Shown one piece after another: positions 49,958 through 64,000 of a DNA stretch of 64,000 nucleotides (its first letter is position 1; each line of letters opens with the position of its first letter). The notes under the pieces were generated by a model. That model was not told the origin of the DNA, did no database searches, and was given only the letters and a program-made list of their open reading frames with translations. The translations under genes and the position numbers were made by a program. Source of the DNA: Hoplostethus atlanticus (lineage: Eukaryota; Chordata; Actinopteri; Trachichthyiformes; Trachichthyidae); contig JAXDDX010000010.1 in assembly GCA_034670405.1 (NCBI GenBank), positions 1,946,001-2,010,000 of the forward strand. Direction: 5' to 3'.

Positions 49958-52739
49958 ACTACTGGATTCGTCCTGATATAGTTGCATCTGAGCAGCCGTA
50001 AATAACTGCTATTCCATGTTGGAGAGAAGAAATCAAATGAATAAACTTAGTATAAAAACATCTTATCAATCTCACATTGGCCATAAAAAAACGCTGAGAC
50101 TTTAAAATAGGACTCCTCCTGCATCCATTTCCCGGTGCATGGTTTGAAAGCCTCTCCCTTCTCTGGACGTGGGAGTCAGCGATGCACCATTATGCTCCAT
50201 CCTCGGCCACCAAATAACAGGCAGTGTGACACCTTGCCCCTGGTTGTAGTAAAGGAAATTGGTATACAGTAGGGTTTAAAGCCGCGTCACCTCTGGGGTC
50301 CTATCGTGGCTGACCAACAGTGAATGGAGAGAGGCAGACAGAGCCCAGGGGATGGAGGAAGCTGGAGCAAATGCAGCCCGCAGCCATTACTGACACCTCC
50401 CTGGTTTCGGTGCCAGCCAGGCCCCAGCGAGCTCACCTTTTACAGCTATTTTATAGGGTATATTAGAGCTTATTGTAAAGCACACAGGATTTAATGTGAT
50501 TCCAGAGATATGAAGTCCAAATAAAGCAGATGAGTCAGAATGGAGGGTTGTGGCTCTCTCCACATCCATCCTCTTCTCAAATCCCTCTCTCCCTGCCGTC
50601 ATTCATTTATCTTCCTCCTCACCCTCCACCACGCTCTTTCTCCTCGGGCTGTCTCTGTTTAGTTTGGGGAGTATTTGATTGGCAGGTTATAACCTGCAGT
50701 AGGGCTGACATTGAGAGAATGTCTTATCAAGAAGTACTGTTATTTCCTGTTGTCAGGGAATAGCTGGACGAACGCAGGAGAAAATAACGGACACACATGT
50801 AGATATAGACACAGACACAGAAACAGACCCATGCATACACACACACACACACGTTTTTATCACCACAGGACCTCCTGCTGGTGTGTGTATGTGTGCAATC
50901 TTTCAATCAGAATACCATTTCAGACTTCTGTGAGAAGAAGGGATCACCATCAGAGAATACAGATCCCTGAGCAAGGCTGTGCAGTTTACAAAGGACACAC
51001 TTTTATTTCTTTATTATTTCTTTATTACTCTAGAGTATATTTCTGCTTTATTCAAATGCAACCACTATCAAAGGGCAGGGAAGAAAGGAAAGAGAGACGG
51101 AGATGGAATGACATTCAACTAAAGTCACCACTTGTATCCATGATGTCACCTAGCAACATGGCATACGTCCTCGCCCACTGAGACACCAGGAGCTTTTATA
51201 TGGGAATAGAAAGCTGGAATAGACAGAGGAAAGAAAACGCTGTCAATACAAGGCTTTGAGTGGATGAGGTCGTTGGCAGGCCAGTGTGAAAAGCTAAATG
51301 AACTGTGTACATTTCAGACCTGGTTCAAATAGTAGTCACTAGTAATTATTGATATTTGTTTGAACCTAGTTAGAGTACAAGATGGGCGGGGTTTACCACA
51401 TAGGAGAGAAAGTATTTAAAAACAAATGCAGGAATGTAGTTTAAAGTCAGTTTAGTTCTTCATTATAAGAAACATGATGGCACATCCAAGGAGGCTTTCT
51501 TCAGGGTTTGATGCAGGAGGACATGAAACATCCTGTCTTACATATTCTCTAGATAAATAAACATTACTTTTAATGCAGAGATTGTGACTATTTTTATTCT
51601 TGCACTTCCGCTGCTGTTGTTGGAGCCCGATTTTTCTTGTGTGTCGCTAGTTGTTGATACCATTCATCTGGCAGTCCAAGAGCTAAGAATGATAAGCAAA
51701 TACTATTTGATCCAGGTCTGGTATATTTTGACCTAAAGAGCACAGTGAGCACAAACCTGCTGATGCAGGCCACAGGAGCGACACTGCACTGTACTGAACT
51801 GCGCAGGGCTGATGCTTCTGACTGTAGTAGTGTAGTAGTAGAGGCCACAGCAAGAAGAGGCAGAATGGATGGGCTGATTCAAGAGCTCCGCAGTTATTTC
51901 CCCACAGGCCGCAAGCTCTACCTCATTAGTACAGCCTCTCACCTGACTCTCTGAGCTCCACTAGCCTGCCTCTCAGATGAAATATGAGGCATGCTGAACT
52001 AGCCTGGAGACCACTCCGCTGTGGAAGGAGGGGAACACAATATGCACACTAACAATACATATTAGTGGCCTATGAGCATCACCAGTGCTCAGATACATGC
52101 ACACAGACACAGACATGTGCGTGTGTATATGTATGTGTGTGTGTGTCTTCCCAAGGGATCTGCCATGAAGGCTAGTGCCCTGATTAACAGTGATGAGCGG
52201 TTGAAGATAGTGAATCCGACCCTTCTGTGGCTCAGCGAGAGCTTTTATCTATCTCTTCAGGGGGAACTGCCATGCAATGTCCCCTCAGTGCTCCTGTCTT
52301 AAGTCTCTACCTTCATCTCACCCTATATCTCTCTATTACCTTCCTCTCTCACACAGACACACACACACACACACACAACTCCACACACCCTGTATTTGAT
52401 GGCACTAGGATTGGGATTGGGTTGCTGAGAGGGCATCAGCGTGATCAAGGAATATTTCTCACTTCCTGTGCATCAAAAGCTGTGGAGAGGTAAATAGCCT
52501 GCAGGCCCGTAACACATTTACAGGCTTCACATTTATAGCAACAGCGTTCGATGAGGTCAGAGAAGTCTATGAGGTGCAACACTTGTGTCCATGTGTCTGA
52601 GCTCTTGTTTATTGGCTCTTGTTCATTTGATACACTTATTTGTCTTAGCTCTTGTTTATTTGATTCTCTTATTTGTCTCATTTGTTTAAGATATAGTAGG
52701 TTGCTAACTTATTGCACTCTTACCTTAACACTAGTTATG

Positions 52740-52882
52740 CTCTTAGTTGCTTGTTTAGGAAGGAAATGCACTTACGATTTCTGGTGACTAGTAGTTTTCT
52801 TGCCTACCTATGTTGAATGCACTTATTGTAAGTCGCTTTGGATAAAAGCGTCTGCTAAATGACTGTAATGTAATGTAATGTA
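52740..52882 (+). mobile_element. retroposon 3' end with (TGTAA)n tail
   Basis: It ends ttgtaagtcgctttggataa, aagcgtctgctaaatgac and then (TGTAA)n. This 3' end is shared by many fish SINEs and their partner LINEs. The sequence upstream, to about 52590, has the matching CTTGTTTATT-rich look but is too diverged to place. Confidence 0.6.
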
Positions 52883-53972
52883 ACACTTCAGTCTCTCCTA
52901 ATGGGAGTGGCACCAGGCTGCTTCTCAATTTCTTAAGGAATTGCTGGGAAGGAGCACACTACCCCCCAGTGGCTACTCCACGAATAGCAACTGTAAATAC
53001 AACATGATTAGCCTGAAGCTAAAAGGTGGGGCACAAAAGAACCATAGGCACGATACCTGGCTGGTGCTTGTACCAAGGCCAGTTAAAAATACACAGGATT
53101 GATTTAACTGTCCCCTGGGTCTTAGAAGACAGTTGCATCAGATTTTGTGAAATAACCCACAGCCCTTTGGGGGAATTGGAACAGCAACTATTAGCAATTT
53201 GTCTAATACGGCATGCATTGAAAATACAGTACCAGCCTGAGGAGGAATAATTATCTCCAAAACAAGTATCCCCAGTGTTAAAAAGTTTAGAGATGTGGTG
53301 TAATGAGTGCCAATTGATTTCTTGACCTACTTAACACAAAAAAAGGGCTGCAAGTTGTTTTAAGTGGCATTGAATAAGAATCGCAGAGATGTCACTCAAG
53401 CTGCTTTCAAATGTATTGGAGACAGTTTTCTCATCAAAAAATAAGTGGGCAATTACGAACTAATACAAGCCTAACATGAATATGGTCTGCCATGTTATTA
53501 GGTTGACTAGAAGTAATAGACCAGAATGGAGCTTTAATTGGGCCAGTGCTTCCATCGTATATACAAGAATTTTATGACAATATACTGTGGTAATTAGGTT
53601 AATTGAGTTAGTTTTGCATGATCATCCAACAAATCCGGTACATGGCTCTATCTCTCACCCTTCTCACAGTTAAGGAGGTGAGATCAGTTTTAATATCTGA
53701 ATGCAACCCAACACAGCACAATATTTTGTACACTGGGATATAACATAAAGGTCAAAATGATTGGAATATGACAAGCAATAACCCGAGTAGACAAGCTCTC
53801 CGGGATCTTAAATGTCACTTTTGTGAAGGTAAATGCCAGGAAAAGAGTTCATATCGGGAATTTAATTGACTGATAAATCTGAGTAGGAAAAAAAAGTGAG
53901 CAAAAGGAAATCCATGTGACATCACAAGATACAAAGAAATCCACTGATCCTCATTTTCATCTTTCTTTGATG

Positions 53973-53978
53973 TTTATT
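53973..53978 (-). terminator. candidate distal poly(A) signal for igdcc4
   Basis: Plus-strand tttatt gives AATAAA on the minus strand, followed by a T/G-containing stretch. Alternatives are at 59031-59036 and 57302-57307. Confidence 0.25.
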
Positions 53979-54336
53979 TACACAAGAGTAGTTTCCACAG
54001 ACATCTTGAGATTTGCTGAGTTTTGACATTTTCACATATGGGAACACAGTGGAAATACGTCTACAAACCACAAGCACTACTTTGCCTGTGCCCAATCCCT
54101 CTGAACAAGCAATGTTTCTGTCACACATCATGGCCGAGGACACCATGGCTAACACTGAGTAGTCCATCTGTGGTTTACAGACTGAGTAAATTGCACTTCT
54201 AGAAATGTGAAGCTGACGGTCCAAAGTTTCCCATGGCCCCAGTAGAAGTGCTAATCTATTAAGTGCTCCTACAATTGGCTCAGTGTTGATATATATATTG
54301 CGTATGCCTTTATGTATATTGCGTACACAACATATA

Positions 54337-55496
54337 CACCGATCAGCCACAACATTAAAACCACTGACAGGTGAAGTGAATAACATTGATTATCTCGTTA
54401 CAATGGCACCTGTCAAGTTGTGGGATATATTGGGAAGCAAGTGAACAGTCAGTTCTTGAAGTTGATGTGTTGGAAGCAGGAAAAATGGGCAAGCGACTTT
54501 GACAAGGGCCAAATTGTGATGGCTAGACGACTGGGTCAGAGCATCTCCAAAACGGCAGGTCTTGTGGGGTGTTCCCGGTATGCAGTGGTTAGTACCTACC
54601 AAAAGTGGTCCAAGGAAGGACAACCGGTGAACCGGCGACAGGGTCATGGGCGCCCAAGGCTCATTGATTCGCATGGGGAGCGAAGGCTAGCCCGTCTGGT
54701 CTGAACCCACAGAAGCAGCTACTGTAGCACAAATTGCTGAAGAAATTAATGCTGGCTATGATAGAAAGGTGTCAGAACTGCGTAGTGGCAGACCGGTCAG
54801 AGTGCCCATGCTGACCCCTGTCCACCGCCAAAAGTGCCTACAATGGGCACATGAGTGTCAGAACTGGACCATGGAGCAATGGAAGAAGGTGGCCTGGTCT
54901 GATGAATCACGTTTTCTTTTACATCATGTGGACGGCCGGGTGCGTCTGCGTCGTTTACCTGGGGAAGAGATGGCACCAGGATGCACTATGGGAAGAAGGC
55001 AAGCCGGTGGAGGCAGTGTGATGCTCTGGGCAATGTTCTGCTGGGAAACCGTGGGTCCTGGCATTCACTGTGGATGTTACTTTGACACATACCACCTACC
55101 TAAACATTGTTGCAGACCAAGTACATCCCTTCATGGCAACGGTATTCCCTGATGGCAGTGGCCTCTTTCAGCAGGATAATGCGACCTGCCACACTGCAAA
55201 AAATGTTCAGGAATGGTTTGAGGAACATGACAAAGAGTTCAAGGTGTTGACTTGGCCTCCACATTCCCCAGATCTCAATCCGATCGAGCATCTGTGGGAT
55301 GTGCTGGAAAAACAAGTCCGATCCATGGAGGTCCCACCTCGCAACTTACAGGACTTAAAGGGATCTGCTGCTAACGTCTTGGTGCCAGATACCGACAGGA
55401 CACCTTCAGAGGTCTTGTGGTCAGAGCTGTTTTGGTGGCACGAGGGGGACCTACACAATAGTAGGCAGGTGGTTTTAATGTTATGGCTGATCGGTG
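54337..55496 (+). mobile_element. Tc1/mariner transposon, DD36E (Incomer-like), broken
   Basis: The element is 1,160 bp with 28-bp terminal inverted repeats that differ at one base (54337-54364 and 55469-55496), flanked by TATA on both sides as expected for TA target duplication. The transposase N-terminus (from 54420) has a helix-turn-helix region and GHGRPR. The catalytic motifs are WSDESRF (first Asp), QQDNATCH (second Asp) and SPDLNPIEHLW (Glu). By codon count 36 residues separate the second Asp and the Glu, so the class is DD36E rather than the usual DD34E. The coding sequence is dead: a stop at 54702-54704, a one-base shift just after it, an apparent small deletion between the DNA-binding and catalytic parts near 54775, and another frame change near 55070-55150. 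Confidence 0.85.
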
Positions 55497-56200
55497 TATA
55501 TATATGTATTGCGTCTTTGACATGAATGAGGTCTTGTTCAGCGCACATGATTACAAAGGTTTCAAAATAACTGCTGAGTTTCAATGGTGGCACATGGCCA
55601 CAGAATCTGTGCTTACACATGAGAAGCACAGTTGAGCTGGTACACAAAAAAATATAGAAGTAGACGTACAAAACTGCACAACAATGTGACATCACTGGAC
55701 AAGGCAGCTCACCACAAAGCACCAGAATGGACAGAGAAAGCCAGGGAGACAGAATACACTGATTGATTTGTACAAAACTAAAAAGCAATATCATCTGTCC
55801 ATATGCTGTTTGATTTTCTTTCCAGAGGACAAAACGAGGTTTTGTTTGACAACAAATGACACGTATCTGAGTCGGATATGCTGGCGTGACACTCTACAAT
55901 TTAATGCAAAGATGGGGCACCTGAGTAGAGAAGAGACAATTATTTTTAAATGGCCGTCTGCACTGAGAGGTATGACCTGCATGGGGAAGACGTCCCTTTA
56001 GCCCCTTACTCCCTGCTTGGCACTTCTATAACCTGGGTTATATTAAAGTGGCATTCCACCAAAAACAAACTGTTGGGCTGTTATTCACCAGAAGCATGCT
56101 TTTTCTTGTCTTTTCTCCTGTTTTTTTTTTAATCGTTTGAATCGTGAATTTTCAAAATCAACCTGTGGAAATCTGTGGAAATGCTGGTCAAAAGCATTTG

Positions 56201-56241
56201 GAAGGAAGGAAGGAAGGAAGGAAAGAAAGAAGGAAAGAAAG
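56201..56241. repeat. (GAAG)n / (GAAA)n tandem repeat
   Basis: About six GAAG units then GAAA-type units; all purine on the plus strand. Confidence 0.9.
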
Positions 56242-58870
56242 TAATTTAGAAATAGAAATAATTTAGGATCAACAATTCAAACAGCATCAACATCATAATT
56301 AGATGTTTAATATATGTACAGGAGAATGAAAAAAATCTTCTCTCTCTGATCTTGACAACCCATTTAAACCCTTTAAATACTTAGTGAAAATAACTTGGAA
56401 AAGCTCTACCATTGCAGAGTAACAACCAAAAAGTCAGTTTTGATGGAATTCCACCGACCCCTTCCTCCCCTCGTCTGTTTACCCCTTCACCACTACAGTA
56501 TATGCATCCAGGCTATGGAAACTCACTGTAATGAGCAATAATTCATGCTGAGGTAAAACTAAACAATCAGTCGATCCTGTCCTCCTCTACAAACTTGGCT
56601 CACTAAACCAATTTGTTCTATCCACTTGTTATAAAATGTGCAGTATCAACATGAGGTATACTATTTAATTAACCCCTTACAAAAGGAGGATGCAACAAAT
56701 GCAATTATCAAAGTAATGAACATCTCTATGAAATGAGAGCAATGAGACATCTTCCTCATGTCGGATTGCCCGAGCCACAAACAATAGAAAAAAACAAGGA
56801 AATGGATTTTTAAAAGTTATTTCAAAGATAGTGGTTAAAATACTGAATAGAACTCCTATAAGGAGAACATACATCCTTTATGCTGGAGGCAGTTTTATGC
56901 TAATCCTAGTTTTAGATGCACCGTGTCAGCTCCTCGCGCCACACAAATCCACTACTGCAGTAAGACTTGACGCACAGCTAAAACAGACGTGTGATTTAAC
57001 AGACACCTCTGTGGTAACATAACAGCGAACATGAAACCCCTATAAGCTTAAATAGAGCATGTTATTGAAAACACACCCTACTATCTACACCGTACCTATT
57101 AACAAGCACCATTTCATAGCCCAACTCAGACTAACATTGATTTTGGTAACTACAGTATCAAACAGTCTAACTCCAGCACCACAGACGTGATGGACTTCTC
57201 CTTTATGTAACTGACTGAACAACATCCACAAATTAAGACTCAGTGGCGCAAAACAATGCATGTCAAAATGCTTTATGTGTCCATGACAAATTAGTGCGCA
57301 TTTTATTTTTTAGGCTAAGTGTTAATCAGGCCAGTCCCGGGCAGAAGAGCATTAGCAAATCAATGTTATAGTTTGCTTTAGTCTACTTGGGTGTCAAATG
57401 GAGTCAATTGCATTGCTGGGTGTTTGAATTCAGCCCGGGCCTGGATGAAGCCTGTCAGAGTAGCAGGAGCATAGCCTAGCTTTAGCAATCGGCTGGAATA
57501 TTTAGCACTCCTCTTCTTACAGTGGCATGGGTAAGAGCATGACAGCCTTCACATTAGTCTGCAGTATATTTGCTGAAAGTTAATCATGGCTGACATGGAC
57601 TGAGTGAGGTATGTTTAAAGTATCAAACTGGAATGCTTTTGAGAAAATGCTGCTTTCTGGGCTCTCCAACTGCTTGAGCACACGGGCCATCCTCAGGACG
57701 CACAGGCTTTCGAGGAGGATGATGAGAAACAGTATCAGTACAACTTGAGAACCTGGGTCAGATCTGGATTACCCTGGTGTGGTACAACCCCACCCATGTG
57801 GTACTGGGAGCAGGTTAGAAACAAGCAGTAAGAATTTCTTCCTATCATTTGACCCAAGTCTGTTAAGAACACATTCACTTCTGTCCCCACATGACGACTG
57901 CTACCACAGTACGCTATGCTTATCTGGTGTTGCAATACTAACTACATATGGCAAGACTATAAAAATAAGTCTCTGTGAGGTTACAACCAAGCATTTTGTT
58001 CAGAAAATCAAGAACAAAAAAACGGTTTTAGAGCAAATGCAATTACGTTGGTAAGAAAATGGTTGAGGGTGTTTTCTATAGGTAAGGAACTATTTACAAT
58101 TCTGTTTTGATATGACTGAGATGTAGCTGGTGAGATTTAGACACTTGCATGGACAGAGATGGACACGTGGCTACTATGGAAGTGGTCTCCAAGGTATCTC
58201 CAATCCATTTCCAGGAGAGAGCCACTTGAGAGACGATGAGACATCATATACAGCAGGGATGGACTCAAATCTCTTTCAATTCAATCAAACTAAGAAGTGG
58301 ATATTCTTCACCATTCAAAACCTTTTGCCATACAGTTGAGTTGAATGAAGTGAAAGTGAGTTGATCCCAACCTTGACATACAGTAAAGACAGGGCTGCCA
58401 TTGTCTCAGAATCACACAGATACACCATCAATGGAGAACATAGTGTACAGTTGATATCACCACTTGTCCAAAGCTTTAGAGTACTAGAGTAACCCTTGCC
58501 CCATCTACCACAAGTTAGAGATGAGTTGAGGTACACCCCCAGTTTGTGTCCTTTAAAAAAAAGAGTCTGTGTTTTTTTTTCAGGGGGATTAAACAGAAAC
58601 ACAAGATCGAGTGACACAATCAATCGGATGACATGGTATGAGCAGAGATGTGAGAAGAAGTTGCTATGCACCGACGCGATGTCACTTCCCGCTTGACATA
58701 ACACGAGAACATACAGTCAGTGTCGGACGAAATACTTCTGCAAAAACCCAAGGCTGTGAATTCAGACAAGTCAAGAAAACGATCTTAAAAAGGTGGTAGT
58801 TGCACAACACTAATAAAACCACACTGGAAACCGTCCTGTAAAGAAATGAGGTAGTGCTGTTGATCAGGAG

Positions 58871-58900
58871 TAGGGATGCACCAATTCCCCCTTTTTCACT
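58871..58900. mobile_element. solo hAT-like terminus
   Basis: tagggatgcaccaattcc matches the hAT-type terminus seen at 19061-19300, but no second end was found nearby. It is probably the remnant of a truncated MITE. Confidence 0.35.
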
Positions 58901-59149
58901 GCCAAAACCAGATTGCTAAACTTCAAGTACTGGCTGATGACGAGTAGCAATCTCATCCATTACTTGAAGAACTAGATTTAGGCCATTTTTGGGGTCAGTG
59001 TACCAAAATGGTTGTGATATAACACATTTTTTTATTTTTCCAAACCAGGAGAATGTTGGACAGATGGGCTGGTGTAACACTCCTCTAGTTCTGCCATTGA
59101 CATAATTAAACCAATATCAACATATCCATGTGAAGAGTTTCATATCAAA

Positions 59150-59187
59150 ATGAGATATCCACCATTTGATAATGGTGGATATCTCAT
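59150..59187. repeat. perfect 17-bp hairpin, TGAT loop
   Basis: atgagatatccaccatt (59150-59166) pairs exactly with 59171-59187. If the igdcc4 3'UTR reaches here, the RNA would form a stable stem. Confidence 0.85.
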
Positions 59188-60071
59188 GGTAACACGTGGA
59201 TATATAGCATTTTGGAATAGAATGCTTCATGTACTGTACCATCTCTATATCCTCGATATCTTTTTACATTTTGTGTTGTTGTTTTTCATTTTTCCTTCAC
59301 GTTGACTTCAAGTGTTTCCTACTTGTATTGAATATAATCATCTCTATAAATATAGAGCGTATAAATGCGCCTAGAATAATTAGGCACCTGAGACCCCCAT
59401 GCTCCAGTCAGGAAATGTTTATCTATGTGTGTGTGTGTGTGTGTTTAAGAGATACAATGGAATAAACACATTAATGCAAGTGCATTAGCTTTCTGTGTTT
59501 GTGTGTGTGTATATGCGTGTGTGTGTGGACCCTGAGACAGCAGGAGGATGGAGAGAGAGACGGTTGTTCTGCACTCTCAGAGTGTGTAGATACTCTTTAA
59601 GGCTTATTCCTCAGTGCCACGGTAAAGTAGCATCCATACGACGAAGCCCAGGGAGACCGAATGAGCCTGCAGCTCCGCGATGATAGCCTGCCCAAGTGCT
59701 CACTCAATCAAGGGACGTTCCAGGCTTTCTCATTCCTGAGTGGAACGGAGCCATGTGCCACAGTGGGAATAGCCTCCTTCAATCTGCTTCCATCTGGTTG
59801 GTCAAATCCTTTTTCCCGTGGGCATACCCATAGACTCTAGCACTAAAAAATAGATATACTATATATACACACATATGAAACAATGGATTCAGAGTACCTA
59901 TAAAAACTTTGCAAGTGAGAGAAAAGAATTCCGATAATGAGGTGCATAAAAATGATCCTTAGGGGTTCTTCCTGGGTAAATAAAAGAAAGGAAATCAGCC
60001 TGGTGTCTGTATGTGTGCGTGTGTGTGTGTGAGGTGTGTGTGTGTAGAGGTTGGTGCCCTTCCTGCAGAGG

Positions 60072-63319
<3,248 letters not shown>

Positions 63320-64000
63320 CTGGAGGAGAAGTGAGGGGTTAAGTAATTAGAGCCCAAAAATTAGGCGCCACAGCTGGGGAATGTATATTCTCTTCGTGGG
63401 GGGTGTGACATGTCATGTGCCAGCCATCTGGGGCCTTGTGTCCCTGCCACCTGGGTACAGGAACAGGGGGGGAAGTGGGACAAGAGGGAATGGGCTGGGG
63501 TTCAGGTGACAATGCAGGGCAGTGGAGAGTGTGATTGGTGGTAATAATGTTATTAAAAGCGGCACACTCCTGACTCGGCCCGTCCTTGCCACCGCTTGGC
63601 TGACGGGCCGAGAGAGCTCCCGGCCAACATAACCTCTCCATCTGGGTGTTTTATTACAGCCAATTATCAGCCAGCGTTGCCAACTATTAATCCCCCTGTC
63701 AGCTGGCCAGCCCCAATCATACTCACTGAATAGGCTGGTCTGCATGAGCACTCACACACACACACACACACACGTACCACAGTATCTGTATTTAAGACAA
63801 TTTAATACTTTTTAAGGCCATGCACACACCATCATGAATCTGTACCAAATAAAAATGCTGGTCAAAGCCACGCTACTAAAATGAAGCAGTTCTAAATTAT
63901 TTTTTAACCTTTATGTATACAGAGAAGGCTCAGTGGCCACACTGCCTCTTTTCCACCAATGCCTCATGCCCACACAGCTACATACTGTAGTACATCCACA
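63320..64000 (-). other. igdcc4 upstream intron (partial)
   Basis: No exon was recognised; there is a CA microsatellite at 63753-63773. The preceding FN3 exon must lie beyond base 64,000. Confidence 0.65.
63753..63773. repeat. (CA)n microsatellite
   Basis: About 10 CA units. Confidence 0.9.

Larger units (their letters stand above)
34016..53954. other. intergenic region between convergent genes
   Basis: About 20 kb with no host coding exon that I can support. Open frames here are short and resemble no protein family I know. It holds microsatellites, a repeat pair (38419-38600, 40759-40898), SINEs (45092-45300, 49510-49957), MITEs (47333-47510, 47752-48052), LINE tails (47170-47252, 52740-52882) and a hairpin (48461-48516). 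Stretches such as 41,900-45,060 are repeat-poor and could hold regulatory elements. Confidence 0.6.
53955..60071 (-). other. probable long 3'UTR and downstream DNA of igdcc4
   Basis: No coding exon is seen. Minus-strand AATAAA signals are present at 59031-59036, 57302-57307 and 53973-53978; I cannot tell which one is used. If the most distal is used, the Tc1-like element at 54337-55496 lies inside the 3'UTR. Other content: TG repeats (59423-59444, about 59500-59530, about 60012-60045), a 17-bp hairpin (59150-59187), a hAT-like end (58871-58900) and an AAGG repeat (56201-56241). Confidence 0.4.

Noticed and set aside
53922-54386. Minus-strand open frame of 154 codons next to the Tc1-like element
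   Set aside because: It runs into the transposon's inverted repeat and resembles no known protein; more likely UTR or intergenic DNA.
55207-55794. Minus-strand open frame of 195 codons over the transposase
   Set aside because: Antisense of the transposase catalytic region; no independent signal.

Overview
The window looks like nuclear DNA of a ray-finned (teleost-type) fish. Coding sequence is split into short exons with GT..AG introns of 0.1 to over 4 kb. Introns and intergenic DNA carry many long (CA)n, (CT)n and (AG)n microsatellites, and the interspersed repeats are fish-typical: Tc1-like transposons, hAT-like MITEs, a V-SINE/DANA-like SINE and LINE 3' ends with short tandem tails. I see no bacterial features, no CRISPR and no recognisable retroviral, LTR or Polinton element.

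Region 1 (about 1-34,000, + strand) is the 3' half of an UNC13/Munc13 gene, best matched to UNC13C (Munc13-3). Fourteen coding exons (7109-32624) were placed by hand. Every splice phase fits, and together they give 566 residues plus the end of a split first codon, then a TAA stop. They encode the C-terminal part of the MUN domain and the C-terminal C2 domain. Exons further 5' lie outside the window. A 27-nt in-phase candidate microexon sits between exons 5 and 6. A 3'UTR of up to about 1.4 kb follows the stop.

Region 2 (about 34,000-60,000) is roughly 26 kb with no host coding exon that I recognise. It holds repeats: a tRNA-type SINE, a V-SINE, a TTAA-flanked MITE of T2/Kolobok type, hAT-like MITEs, LINE tails, and a broken Tc1/mariner transposon whose catalytic spacing is DD36E. 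Its right part, nearest 60,072, is probably the 3'UTR of the next gene.

Region 3 (60,072-63,319, minus strand) is the 3' end of a DCC/neogenin-like immunoglobulin-superfamily receptor: last fibronectin type III domain, one membrane segment and a cytoplasmic tail. The membrane segment and a tail motif (NQVEAEVIVHSE) point to IGDCC4 (Nope) rather than protogenin. The gene continues upstream beyond base 64,000.

The two host genes converge tail to tail. One is a presynaptic vesicle-priming factor and the other a cell-surface receptor; nothing here shows that they work together. No clearly new multi-gene system is visible. The best leads are the unc13c microexon, a probable GC-AG intron in igdcc4, splice acceptors whose pyrimidine tract is a microsatellite, the DD36E transposon, the T2/Kolobok-type MITE and a perfect 32-bp hairpin. 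All family names come from memory of protein and repeat sequences, without database searches.
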